This document shows positions 25,961 to 36,652 of a DNA stretch of 64,000 bases, piece by piece. The position numbers and the translations under genes are program-made. This stretch comes from Saussurea involucrata (Eukaryota > Streptophyta > Magnoliopsida > Asterales > Asteraceae). The stretch spans positions 17,045,301 to 17,109,300 of the forward strand of contig CM066325.1 of assembly GCA_033807775.1 (NCBI GenBank). Reading direction: 5' to 3'. Position 1 is the stretch's first letter, and every line of letters begins with the position of its first letter. The notes under the pieces were generated by a model. That model was not told where the DNA came from, searched no databases, and saw only the letters and a list, made by a program, of their open reading frames with translations.

Positions 25961-26968
25961 TAGTTACCCCCCAATCATCAATTTGTGTGGTGGTACAGAA
26001 TCTTGGACCATTTTGGCCTAACTTTTCTTCAGGGCAACTCAAATTGTGATACACGGCAATGTGGAAAACAAGAGCAGGATGGAAATTTCTGATGGAGTGA
26101 GGCGAATTGTAGATAAGTAAAAGACTAGAAAGGAAGTTGTTATATTTTTTAAATAAAATTAGCATTAGTTTATTAAAAATTGATAGATTAACAATCTCAT
26201 GCATGTCAAAAAAAAATTAAATACAATTTTGAACTCGATAAGATCAGTAAATATATATATATATATATCAAAGGATAAAAATCAGTACAAATATATTCAT
26301 CAAAGGATTAAGGGGTTTCTTTGCAACTTTTCAGGTGTCAATCACAAGGATAAAAATCTGTTGCTCCAAAATCACAGGTCGCATCCCCATTTCACCAATG
26401 AAATTAAGACACATCAGAGTTTTATATACTTTACATTTATTTTACTCAAGTTCACATTTTCTCTCCTAATGATGTTTATAGTTTACACAGAAATATAACA
26501 TGAGAAATTGGGACAGAGAATTTTTATTCAGAGACCCAAATTGTCAACGGAAATATGTTCATCAGAAAGTTGACATCTTTCTTGAGCATGCGAATATGCA
26601 GCAAAACATAAACAAAAGCAAATATTATCGGCTGCTTGATGATGAGAAAAGGCCTGTTTCTGCAACTATTTGCTTGGATCGTTGGATGTCAAGATAAGAA
26701 ATTAAACAGAGGTTGAATCTTCAACTATTAGTCGAGATTCCTAAATGCAATAAAGAAAAATGAGAAGGAAAGAACAATATATTTATATTCGATATCATCT
26801 AGATGGTATATATAACTTGTAACACAACACTATTTTTACAATCCTTATTTGTTAACTGATATATTAGAACTAGACTAGGAGAATTGTGCTCAGAAACTAA
26901 CTGTAAGAAACAATTAATATATAGAAAGCGCGATACCAGGAGACATATATGGTAGATCAATTTGATGA
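25961..26968. other. Intergenic between element C and RLK-b
   Basis: No gene seen. It includes a short AT microsatellite near 26252-26270 and the duplicated 3'-flank sequence at 26550-26690. Confidence 0.6.
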
Positions 26969-29368
26969 TTAGACCGAAGTAACAGAAAAAGGGGATGGAC
27001 ATGGAGGTTCTGTCACTTCAACAACTCCTTCAAGCATCTGGATGACCTTCCTCATGGTTGGCCTCAAACAAGGATTTTCTTGCACACACCAAAGACCAAC
27101 CTTCACAAATGTTGTTAGTCTCTTGTAGTCATCTAAGGCCTCCATATCATCCTCCACAAATACATCCAGTCTACCTTCTTGATAGCAATCCCATGCCACA
27201 TCAGTTAAAACCGCCACATCTTCCTTATCATTCTCAAAAACCACACTCTTTCGGCATGAAATAATCTCTAGTAGCAACACCCCAAAGCTGAACACATCAA
27301 CCTTAACTGTCACAGGGGTGTTCCTAAACCATTCAGGAGCCACATACCCTTTCGTTCCTCTTATTCCAGTATTCGTTCGACTTTGATTCATCATCAAAAG
27401 CTTTGCCAATCCAAAATCAGAAATCTTGGCATTGTAGTAGTCATCAAGAAGTATATTCTGAGGCTTTATGTCACAGTGGATGATCTGAGTGCTACATTCT
27501 TCATGGAGGTATGCAAGTCCCTTTGCTATGCCTACACCAATATAACTCCTCTCTTTCCAACTAGACCTCATGTCTCCGAAAAGAAAGGCTGCCAAAGTGC
27601 CATTGCCCATGTACTCATAGATCAATAACCGCTGCTCACCATCATCACAATACCCAAGAAGCTGCACCAAGTTTTTATGATGAGTCCTTGCAATAGCGTT
27701 GACCTCAGTTTTGAATTCCTTCTCGCCATCTTGAACCACCCTATCCAACTTCTTCACCGCTACAATGTTTGTCCCTATTACGCCTTTATAGACTATCCCA
27801 AAAGCCCCCCTTCCCAGTTCATCCTTGAACCCATTAGTAGCTTCAACCATCTCTTGATATGTAAAATGAGGCAGATTGGTTTCAACAGCTTTACTACTTG
27901 GATACCGATTTCTGGCTTTCTTCTTGTAGATCAGAAAGAAACCAAGACAAATCACACCAATCAATACGATAATCACAAACACAGACATACTTAAGAGGAC
28001 TGATCCCACAAGTATCAGACTTCTCCGATTATTATCTTTATTTTCTCCTGAAAACTGAGGAGGACTTCGCGGAATACGTTCACCTTTTTGGGTTTTCAGG
28101 AATGCCTTCACATTAAGTGAAGTATCCTTCTTTCCATTGGAGAGCGGAAACCTCTTCTTCCAACACTGGTCGTCCCTGTAAATTGCAACAGCACAGAAAC
28201 AATCTTCCGAACATGAATTTTTGCAACTCTGTTCATTACTCGGGTTCATGTACACGTAATCAGACATTGGCCAATCAATATTAGTAAGCTCGATGAAATC
28301 AAACATGTGGCCCATATTACTCGACTCACCTTCATCACAGGTAGGAGTAAAATCAGGCTTGCAGTCACCATTCGGATCATTGGGATCAAGCAATGAGAAC
28401 CCCTGTGGGCATTCACAGCTTGGCTCGTTACCTTCAAGGCTGCAAACGTTGTTAAACCCACAAGCTCCGCTACCTATCTTCCCACTGAAAGCACCACATA
28501 TGTTTTCTGGTATGGACCATAGAACTTCCCAGCTTGTATTGGAAGTGGGATTCTTGAGGTAGTAATATCGAGTGAAAACCCCATTGAAATCTAGAGTAGC
28601 TCTGTGATAATAATCTCCAGAAGGAGGCGTGTCTCTTGTAGTAAGATCAAATCTTTCGCCATTTCTTCTCAATATATACATGTATCCCGTTGCATCAAAG
28701 ATCAACTGGTAACCAGAATTCGTTGAATTACCATCATCACTAGTGCCACTTTTATAGTAATCATCATCGTAAGAATTATCAGAAAGTAGATCTCGAGTAT
28801 TAAGAACAAGATCCCCATTTTCAAGCATACGTAACTGGAATCTTCCACCGGAGAAATTTGTTTTGCTAATTTTTGAATTCATCACTCCATCTACCCCCAT
28901 AACCTGAGTAGGCAACATGGTATCTGCTGGAGAATTAAAACTCTCCCAGATTTTTCTAGAATTGGTACCAACGATCACGAAGTTACCAGTATCATTCATA
29001 AAACCATATGCAGGATCAGAAATGGAACCAGAAGTCCATACTTGTCTCCCTTGAGGATCCCTGAGTACGAGCCCAGGCTCTCCGGTTAGCTCAACTGTCG
29101 ATCCTCTACGCACCATAGGACCATCTTTTGGATGCCAGATTATGGTTTTGTCAGGTATCTTGTCATACCATATGCATAACAAGAAATCGGAATTCCCTTG
29201 AAGTTGTTGGAAGCCAAAGGCGAATTCGCCAGAAGATGAAAGCCATGGTTTGACATCGGGGGTTGCTGTGAGTGATGCACCAACAGATACAGAACCATTG
29301 GTCTGTTGTGCAGCAACAGATAGTAGGAAAGTAGTTAGAAAGATTAGATGCAGTAGGACTACGGCCAT
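26969..29368 (-). CDS. RLK-b: intact G-type lectin S-receptor-like serine/threonine kinase
   Basis: A single-exon gene of 799 residues, related to the LECRK3/RLK1 group. I chose the ATG at 29366-29368 because RLK-a and RLK-c start at the same place; an ATG 11 codons upstream is in frame. Order: signal peptide (about 1-20), bulb-type lectin domain (about 25-155), EGF-like Cys cluster (about 291-320), PAN/apple-like Cys region (about 344-410), one membrane helix (about 451-480), kinase (about 516-785). Kinase landmarks: GRGAFG 519-524, K539, H631-C632-D633 with K635 and N638, D651FG, A677PE. HCD in place of HRD makes it a non-RD kinase, common among immune receptors. It should sit in the plasma membrane and sense an extracellular ligand; the ligand is unknown. 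It is the only unbroken member of this array. Confidence 0.95.
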   Translation of the reverse strand: MAVVLLHLIFLTTFLLSVAAQQTNGSVSVGASLTATPDVKPWLSSSGEFAFGFQQLQGNSDFLLCIWYDKIPDKTIIWHPKDGPMVRRGSTVELTGEPGLVLRDPQGRQVWTSGSISDPAYGFMNDTGNFVIVGTNSRKIWESFNSPADTMLPTQVMGVDGVMNSKISKTNFSGGRFQLRMLENGDLVLNTRDLLSDNSYDDDYYKSGTSDDGNSTNSGYQLIFDATGYMYILRRNGERFDLTTRDTPPSGDYYHRATLDFNGVFTRYYYLKNPTSNTSWEVLWSIPENICGAFSGKIGSGACGFNNVCSLEGNEPSCECPQGFSLLDPNDPNGDCKPDFTPTCDEGESSNMGHMFDFIELTNIDWPMSDYVYMNPSNEQSCKNSCSEDCFCAVAIYRDDQCWKKRFPLSNGKKDTSLNVKAFLKTQKGERIPRSPPQFSGENKDNNRRSLILVGSVLLSMSVFVIIVLIGVICLGFFLIYKKKARNRYPSSKAVETNLPHFTYQEMVEATNGFKDELGRGAFGIVYKGVIGTNIVAVKKLDRVVQDGEKEFKTEVNAIARTHHKNLVQLLGYCDDGEQRLLIYEYMGNGTLAAFLFGDMRSSWKERSYIGVGIAKGLAYLHEECSTQIIHCDIKPQNILLDDYYNAKISDFGLAKLLMMNQSRTNTGIRGTKGYVAPEWFRNTPVTVKVDVFSFGVLLLEIISCRKSVVFENDKEDVAVLTDVAWDCYQEGRLDVFVEDDMEALDDYKRLTTFVKVGLWCVQENPCLRPTMRKVIQMLEGVVEVTEPPCPSPFSVTSV

Positions 29369-29501
29369 CAGAAATTGGTAGAATGACAGACAGCAATACA
29401 AAATTGAGATTTTATATATAAAAGAATAAAGATGATTGCTTTAAAGTCAACAGAAAGACTTTTGAGGTCCACACATTGTTTCTCTGTCTGGAGTCCCTTT
29501 C
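29369..29501 (-). promoter_or_regulatory. RLK-b core promoter
   Basis: A TATA box (plus tttatatata, 29411-29420) lies about 45 bp before the ATG, and a W-box core TTGACT (plus 29445-29450) lies about 80 bp before it. W-boxes bind WRKY factors. The distal end is the target duplicate of a SINE (29485-29501). Confidence 0.6.
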
Positions 29502-29837
29502 TTTTTTTCTTTTTTTCTTTTTTGGAAGGCATTGCGGCATCGACCCAACGATCAACTACCACGAACACACGCACGCACACCTCCCCGGCGGTATCGGGCA
29601 TCCAATTGGGCAGCCCCCTAATCCGCCGCTGTCCCGGCCCAACTTATGCTGGACCTAAAGCCCAACCACAGGTTGGGGGGTCAGCCCAGTCTAAGACTGG
29701 ACCAACCCAAGGACTGGGTACTCCTCATGCCCTCAATTGTCTCCCCTTGGAATCGAACCCGGGTAGACTGGGATACCATCCACAGTCCCCCCAGGATGTT
29801 ACCGTCCTTAGGCAGACCAACTGAGCTAGACATGATT
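29502..29837 (-). mobile_element. tRNA-derived SINE in the RLK-b upstream region
   Basis: On the minus strand the element begins with a tRNA-like head. It has an A box (TAGCTCAGTTGG, plus 29811-29828) and a B box (GGTTCGATTCC, plus 29749-29759), the RNA polymerase III internal promoter. After about 250 bp it ends in an A-rich tail (plus-strand T run 29502-29523). A perfect 17-bp target duplication, tgtctggagtccctttc, flanks it at 29485-29501 and 29838-29854. Length is 336 bp. It lies 134 bp before the RLK-b start codon, on the same strand as the gene. Confidence 0.92.
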
Positions 29838-29854
29838 TGTCTGGAGTCCCTTTC

Positions 29855-30335
29855 CTAGTGAAGAATGTTGACCATTTCTCCTCATTTTTCTTTGGTGTCA
29901 TTCATCAAGGAAACCCGAATGGTAGTACACGGCAGGAAGCCTAGAGTTAATGTGGAAACTATCCACACAGAAGACGAAATAGACCCAAGTATGAATAACA
30001 GCAACTTGCAATACACGACAGGAAGCATAGAATGTGGAAAACTATCCACACCAAATAGACCTAAGGAAAAAAAATATGGGATTATTTTGAAAGGTGATTT
30101 TTTTTTTAAATGAAATTTTGAAAAGTGATTTGAAGGAGCTATTTGAGTGAAAAACGAAACTCTTATGTACTATTTTCTTGAAAATGATTCGATTGGAGGT
30201 TATGAAACTTTAATGTCTTATAAATCGACGAGAACTCGATAACTAAACTGCAAAAAATGAAAAACGATCAAGTTGATTGTTGAAACTTTGAAGGTCAATA
30301 TACCATTTTTACAAATTAGTTGTATATATTTATCA
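29855..30335. other. Distal upstream region of RLK-b / 3' side of RLK-c
   Basis: No gene. A short stretch around tacacggcaggaagc...gtggaaactatccacac (29920-29965) recurs imperfectly at 30010-30055. Confidence 0.55.
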
Positions 30336-30870
30336 TCAGTTTCTCGATATTATCTTAGTACCTTCACATTTTGGCCTGGTATCAAGAAGAGCACAAACAT
30401 TGTTAAACCCACAAGCTCCACTGCCTTCAATGCCACCCGTTTTACATATGTTTTCCGGCTCAAACCATAGAACTTTCCAGCTTGTATTGCCGGTTGGAAC
30501 TTTCTGGTGATAATATTGAGTCAAAACCCCATCAATACCAAGAGTTGCTCTGTGATAATAATCTCCAGAAGGAAGTGCTTCTCGTGGAGTAAGGTCAAAT
30601 CTTTGGCCATTTCTTCTGGATATATACATGTACCCTCTTGCATCAAAAATCAATCGTTCACCAGAATTCTGTGGATTGGAGGAAACATTGGTGCCACTGG
30701 CATAATAAGATTTATAAGCATAATTGGAAGGTATATCCCGGCTATTAAGAACAAGATTCCCATAATCAAGCAAACGTAACTGGAATCTTCCACGAGAGAA
30801 GTTTGTTTCGCTTTTTTTGGAATAAATCACTCCACCTCTCGCCATAACCTGAGTAGGCAACATGGTATCT
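30336..30870 (-). pseudogene. RLK-c, second segment (late lectin domain to EGF start), truncated
   Basis: This continues RLK-c from the far side of element B. It starts at MLPTQVM and runs through the SGDYYHRATL and GSGACGFNNVC segments. It stops in the EGF-like domain (...RPKCEGTKIISRN). The PAN, membrane and kinase parts are absent, so this gene was already shortened at its 3' end apart from the retrotransposon insertion. The right end (30866-30870, tatct) is the target duplicate of element B. Confidence 0.9.
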
Positions 30871-32345
30871 TGTAAAGCCCGTGTCCCGGTACGTTTATTT
30901 AGTCATTTATTTGTTTGTTTCTCTTCGTTATTTTTTTAAGCGAATTTATTTAACAGGGTAGACGTCAAAGTCCTTAATGAAATTTATCTTGGGATGTTAG
31001 TCCTTCCGGTAAATCTTTAACTTTAAGGGGGTATTTCGGATACTTTGATTGTGGAGGGACCAATGTTGCAATGTCTCACATATTTGCGAGGGGGCTCGGC
31101 CCATGCAATGAATCAAACCCATCCCCTCCCTTCTTTTGTTATTCACGAAAACCGCAAGAAACCCCAAAAACCCTACTCCTCCTTTGTGTTATCGGCCGAG
31201 AAACCCCCCCCCCCCTTCCCTCCTTGTCTTCTTCTTCGCTTAGAACCAAAAACCACCGGAGAGAGAGAGAGAGGAACCGTGAAGAGGAGACCGGAGTTAG
31301 GCGCCGTGGTTACGCCGTTGTCGTCGTCGTTACAAGGTTAGTCGTTCCTCGTTCCTCGTTCCTCTTTCTTCCGTTTCTTTTCTTTTCCGGCGAATCAACC
31401 ACCGCCGTGCGCCGCCGCTGTGGCGGCCGTGCGTGGACGGCAGGTGGTGCGTAGTGGGCTGGAATTCGGCTAGAGTAGGAGGTCGTTTCGTAGGTATCGC
31501 CGACGTCTTAATCTTTAATCGTCGCCGCCGGCCGCCGCCGCCGCCGCCGGAAACCACCATTGCCGGAGGTGGCAGTGGGTGGTGCGCGGTCGAGTCCAGA
31601 CCCTAGTCACCTTGAAACCCTAACCCGTAACTTTATCGCGTTAACCCGAACCGTATAAACCGAACGCGTAAACCGTTTTAAAAAGTTATCATTTTATGTG
31701 GAAAACGTCCTTTTCTGCCACTGTTTTGCGTTAGCTGTAACTCCCTACTCGTAACTCGGATTGGGGTGAAACCGGTGCCAAACGTTCCCTTTCTGAGCCT
31801 AGTAACTTTTCTATGTTTTGGGCAAAAACCAGTTCGGGACGTAGCTTAGGTCAAATCGTCGTTTTATTCTGAAAGGTGCTGTTTTCACTGTTCTGCGAAC
31901 CGTTCTTATAAAATCCGTATTAAATTGTAGAAAAATCGTTAGGAGGCGTATAATATGTCCTTGGAACCCTAACTCAGAGTACTTTCTGGCCATGTAATAA
32001 TATTGAGAATTTACTGGGTTTAAAGAGGTCGAAACAGGTCCCGAACAGACCTGTTTGGTTAGGCCGGAAAGTAGTTTTAATGACGGTTTAAGCGGGTGTC
32101 GTGTCGTAGGGTCCGGGTCTCGTATTGATACGTTTTAACGTGCGTTTAGGTGCTGGGAAGTGACCGTAATTGGGAAGCTTGAATTTGTATTGTTGAGCTA
32201 GGCGCGCATTCGAGGTGAGTTCTCTCACTATATTTAATATCAGTTGTTTTACATTACGGTAGCTCGTGTGTGGTAGCCTTATTTATTTGTGATGCGGGGC
32301 TAGATAGTGGGGTGACTAGTTGATACTATGTTGTCATGTTAACTC
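30871..32345 (+). repeat. Element B 5' LTR, first part
   Basis: Collinear with 41204-42673 of the right LTR. Around 31190-31560 it is very GC-rich with CCG runs and a GA microsatellite, which yields several long chance open frames on both strands. It ends at aactc (32341-32345), the target site of copia Y. Confidence 0.9.
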
Positions 32346-33562
32346 TGTTGGTGCAAGTGTACCACATCTCTATATATTTATATATATTTATTTTGATGAT
32401 TACAAACACACCGTATTATTGTTTATCTAACAATTTAATCCAAGTGTGCAGTTGTTGAAGAACACGAAGATTTAATCTGAAGGGATCAAGACGGAAGTGT
32501 TTACGTCGTCATTATTGTTTATAACTAATAATGATAAACACCCTAAAATAATATACCACTTGGATATTTCTAAAAACCCAACAATTAATTTTAATAAGAT
32601 TTTAAGAAGATCCAGCAGATTTGGTTGCAGTCCTGGAAGCTGTCTTTTCTGACGGCGGTATACCGCGGCGATACAGCCGGTATACCGCGGGTACACTTTT
32701 GCTGGTATACCGCGGGTGTTCAGCCGGTATACCGCGGCAGTCCGTGTGCAATTCTGATTGGTTGAAGTTGCTGTTTCGTACGGCCGGTATACCGCGAGAC
32801 CCAGCCGGTATACCGCGGGTACGTTTTTCCTGCCAACTTTGCATGTAGCCGTTGGTGTGTCAGTCACCTTTTCTGACGGCGGTATACCGCATGCATTTGG
32901 CGGTATACCGCGGATGCACAATGCCGTTGGAGATGCTGATATATAAAGAAGCTGTTGGTGATGAAGAATAGCAGACCTCAGACAACACAACAGTAACAAA
33001 CAACAACAAACAGCACCTCTCAGCTCTCTCATCTATTTATATATATATATTTTATAAAACATTTTTTATAAAATATCCAAGTGTGAGATATTATACAAGA
33101 GTGATTACCCATTGTGAGTTATACTCCTCTTGTAAGCATTTGAATAACGGGTGTGTGATCCTGTATATCTCGATAAGCTAAAGCTTAGAGAACCGTTTAC
33201 TTTGCTCTGTATTTGGTTTGTATTCTACCGTAAAGAATACATTTATTGGATCGTGTCGGGAAGTGTCTCGGCTGCTGGTTTATCACAGTTGGTGGTAAAT
33301 CAGTAAATCTCTGTGTCAAGTATCTCTATCCCTTATCTCTTTATTTATTCCGCTGTGCTTTATTATATTTATTTATATAAACTGCTTTGCATTTATATTT
33401 ATTTATATAATCTCTGTGCATTTAAATTATATCTGTTTATATAATTGTTGTATACTTATTTATTTATACTCTGCTTTATTTATTCTGTATTTATTTGTTA
33501 AAAGAATTTTTTGAAAGTAAAAGATTTAAAATACAACCTTACCCCCCCTAGGTTGTCTAACA
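32346..33562 (+). repeat. 5' LTR of copia Y
   Basis: 1217 bp. It contains an array of eight GGTATACCGC palindromic motifs (32656-32912). Open frames across the array on both strands read as repeats of RGIPAVYR or similar; they are by-products of the repeat. Confidence 0.95.
32656..32912. repeat. Eight-copy palindrome array in copia Y LTR
   Basis: Eight irregularly spaced copies of GGTATACCG, most within CCGGTATACCGCGG, whose core is self-complementary. An identical array with one base different sits at 35744-36000 in the other LTR. Confidence 0.9.
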
Positions 33563-33628
33563 TTTGGTATCAGAGCGGGGCTTTCAAAAATTATCTGTTT
33601 AATTTTTTAAAGTTATATCTTTTATTTA

Positions 33629-34723
33629 ATGGCTCAACAAAATGCTTGGTTTTCTAAATCTCTTCTTATTGATTTCGAAAATTTTGATCTTTGGGCAAAT
33701 TCTTTTGAACGTTATGTTCGTGGGATAAATCAAAAAATTTGGGATATTATTATTAAAGGAAATTTCAAACCCACAAAATTTCAAAACAACAAAGTTGTTG
33801 AAAAACCTAGCTCGGAATGGTCCGACGAAGATGAGGCTAATTATTGTTTAAATTATGAAGCCAAAAATTTTCTCTTTTCGGTTCTTACTAACAATGATAT
33901 TGAGCGTGTTTATCTCTTTGAAACTGCTCGTGATATTTGGGAGAACTTGAACATCACCTATGGTGGAAACTCAAAAGAAAAGAGAGACGAAACCCGAGAT
34001 CAAAGAAATGAAGAAACGTGTCTCATCGTCGACTGCAAGAAAGAGGTATGTACTTCATACTCAAGTTATTCTAGTTGTAGTGATAACGATGATGATATTG
34101 ATATGTTAAATGTCTCTTTTCAAAAATTGATTGTTCTCGTAAATAGTTATAAAAATGAGAATGCTAAATTAAAAGAAGAACTATTATTATGTCAAAATGA
34201 GTTGAATAATTGTAAACAAACCATTGCATGTGATAATAAAATCAAAAATGAGTTAATTGATAAAGTTATCACTTTAGAAAAGAAAGCATGCGAAAATATT
34301 GTTTGCAAATCATGTGATGTTTTAAATAAGAAACTTGCATGTTTAAATAAAAAGTCACATGAAAATATTATTTGTGCAAAATGTGATATTCTTAAAAATG
34401 AAAATGCATGTTTAAAAGCTAAATGCGATTCATATGAAAAGGACAATATGTTAGCAAATGCTTTTAATAGTAGCAATGATAAAGTGCTTAAAATGCTTAA
34501 TATATCAAATCGTATAAATTGCCGAAAAGGCATTGGTTCAAATACGTGTATTGAAAAATGTGATTGTATGCCAATTAAAAAGGTTTTTGAAAAACCTAAA
34601 TTTGTTGTTAAAAATAAAACGCAAAAACCCCCATATATGTCAAAAATGAAAAATGTGAATTATGGGAGGAAACCGTATGCTCGTATGTATAATAGTAATT
34701 TTCTAGACCTAATGCGAATATAA
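33629..34723 (+). CDS. Copia Y gag-like protein, internally deleted
   Basis: 364 residues starting MAQQNAWFSK, 53 bp after the primer site. Residues 1-112 resemble the first half of a copia gag (DLWANSFERYVRGIN, DIWENLNITYGG). The second half of the capsid domain and any CCHC knuckle are missing. It then joins a charged, coiled-coil-like region (about 155-275) with paired CxxC motifs (C226/C229 and C249/C252) in a repeated unit. Just after the stop, a different frame (about 34708-34839) continues with YVYDKYNRKIKMVRKW, so a frameshift separates it from its former C-terminal part. It might still bind packaging partners; this is not shown by the sequence. Confidence 0.75.
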   Translation: MAQQNAWFSKSLLIDFENFDLWANSFERYVRGINQKIWDIIIKGNFKPTKFQNNKVVEKPSSEWSDEDEANYCLNYEAKNFLFSVLTNNDIERVYLFETARDIWENLNITYGGNSKEKRDETRDQRNEETCLIVDCKKEVCTSYSSYSSCSDNDDDIDMLNVSFQKLIVLVNSYKNENAKLKEELLLCQNELNNCKQTIACDNKIKNELIDKVITLEKKACENIVCKSCDVLNKKLACLNKKSHENIICAKCDILKNENACLKAKCDSYEKDNMLANAFNSSNDKVLKMLNISNRINCRKGIGSNTCIEKCDCMPIKKVFEKPKFVVKNKTQKPPYMSKMKNVNYGRKPYARMYNSNFLDLMRI

Positions 34724-34983
34724 ATGCTTCATTTTATGTGTATGATAAATACAATCGCAAAATTAAAATGGTTAGAAAATGGATTCCGAAAGGAATGTTT
34801 AATGTTGATAATCCGGGTGGAATGCGTTTATGGTTTTAAACCATTTTTATGGTTTTGTATGTTTGTCGTGTTTGTTTTATGTCGACAACATATTTTTTTT
34901 TGCAGTTTATGTTTTATACTAACTGTTAAAAGGACCCATAAGAAAAGGGTACCACGAAATATTTTCTTTGCCTTTTGTAGGTG

Positions 34984-35139
34984 TTTCCTGACGAGGTTAT
35001 AATACGTGGTTTCCTGGCGAGGTTATAATACGTGGTTACCTGCCGAGGTTATAATACGTGGTTACCTGCCGAGGTTATAATACGTGGTTACCTGCCGAGG
35101 TTATAATACGTGGTTACCTGACGAGGTCATAATACGTGG
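34984..35139. repeat. 26-bp tandem repeat, six copies
   Basis: Six units of 26 bp, consensus ttacctgccgaggttataat + acgtgg. The first two units start tttcc, the last has gaggtcat. It lies in the untranslated stretch between the gag frame and the 3' LTR of copia Y. Confidence 0.92.
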
Positions 35140-35433
35140 TGATTTTTTTTATCACATAAAATTAACCGAATATTGAAGCCTTAAGATCCTTTTTGGTGCA
35201 AGTGTTTCGTATTGGTTTGTATATCTTTGTCTCTATTGCTTTTTGCATTTTATTCTATTATATTTACCCATGAGTTTATGCTACCTCAATTATATGCATA
35301 TTTTGAGGGGGAGCATCTCTCGAGGGGGAGCATACCGTCTTTCTTAACCCTTTTTGCTTCGTCAAACGGGGGAGAGAAACCGCATATGCTCATGCTTAGC
35401 GTTTGTGTTTGTCATCATCAAAAAGGGGGAGAT

Positions 35434-36652
35434 TGTTGGTGCAAGTGTACCACATCTCTATATATTTATATATATTTATTTTGATGATTACAAACACACC
35501 GTATTATTGTTTATCTAACAATTTAATCCAAGTGTGCAGTTGTTGAAGAACACGAAGATTTAATCTGAAGGGATCAAGACGGAAGTGTTTACGTCGTCAT
35601 TATTGTTTATAACTAATAATGATAAACACCCTAAAATAATATACCACTTGGATATTTCTAAAAACCCAACAATTAATTTTAATAAGATTTTAAGAAGATC
35701 CAGCAGATTTGGTTGCAGTCCTGGAAGCTGTCTTTTCTGACGGCGGTATACCGCGGCGATACAGCCGGTATACCGCGGGTACACTTTTGCCGGTATACCG
35801 CGGGTGTTCAGCCGGTATACCGCGGCAGTCCGTGTGCAATTCTGATTGGTTGAAGTTGCTGTTTCGTACGGCCGGTATACCGCGAGACCCAGCCGGTATA
35901 CCGCGGGTACGTTTTTCCTGCCAACTTTGCATGTAGCCGTTGGTGTGTCAGTCACCTTTTCTGACGGCGGTATACCGCATGCATTTGGCGGTATACCGCG
36001 GATGCACAATGCCGTTGGAGATGCTGATATATAAAGAAGCTGTTGGTGATGAAGAATAGCAGACCTCAGACAACACAACAGTAACAAACAACAACAAACA
36101 GCACCTCTCAGCTCTCTCATCTATTTATATATATATATATTTTATAAAACATTTTTTATAAAATATCCAAGTGTGAGATATTATACAAGAGTGATTACCC
36201 ATTGTGAGTTATACTCCTCTTGTAAGCATTTGAATAACGGGTGTGTGATCCTGTATATCTCGATAAGCTAAAGCTTAGAGAACCGTTTACTTTGCTCTGT
36301 ATTTGGTTTGTATTCTACCGTAAAGAATACATTTATTGGATCGTGTCGGGAAGTGTCTCGGCTGCTGGTTTATCACAGTTGGTGGTAAATCAGTAAATCT
36401 CTGTGTCAAGTATCTCTATCCCTTATCTCTTTATTTATTCCGCTGTGCTTTATTATATTTATTTATATAAACTGCTTTGCATTTATATTTATTTATATAA
36501 TCTCTGTGCATTTAAATTATATCTGTTTATATAATTGTTGTATACTTATTTATTTATACTCTGCTTTATTTATTCTGTATTTATTTGTTAAAAGAATTTT
36601 TTGAAAGTAAAAGATTTAAAATACAACCTTACCCCCCCTAGGTTGTCTAACA
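35434..36652 (+). repeat. 3' LTR of copia Y
   Basis: 1219 bp, nearly identical to the 5' LTR, with the palindrome array at 35744-36000. Confidence 0.95.

Larger units (their letters stand above)
32346..36652 (+). mobile_element. Ty1/copia element Y, non-autonomous and very young
   Basis: LTRs 32346-33562 and 35434-36652 (about 1.22 kb, TGTTGGTGC...CTAACA) differ by only about one substitution and a TA repeat length. Primer site TGGTATCAGAGC at 33565-33576; purine tract aaaaagggggaga at 35420-35432. The target duplication aactc (32341-32345 and 36653-36657) is exact and splits the LTR of element B. The only gene is a shortened gag; protease, integrase and RT are absent, so it moved using another element's proteins. 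Confidence 0.95.

Noticed and set aside
29749..29828. Possible tRNA gene
   Set aside because: The A and B boxes belong to a SINE: spacing, A-rich tail and flanking 17-bp duplicate fit a retroposon, and no proper cloverleaf acceptor stem is present.
31045..31560. Overlapping open frames on both strands in the element B LTR (also 41378-41935)
   Set aside because: Due to GC-rich CCG and GA repeats; they lie in LTR sequence with no recognisable domain.
32472..33032. Long minus-strand open frame with RGIP/AVYR repeats (also at 35560-36120), and plus-strand partners
   Set aside because: It lies wholly in the copia Y LTR and its repeats come from the GGTATACCGCGG array; open on both strands, so not evidence of a protein.
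34984..35139. CRISPR-like direct repeats
   Set aside because: Units are back-to-back 26-bp tandem repeats without spacers, in a plant retrotransposon.
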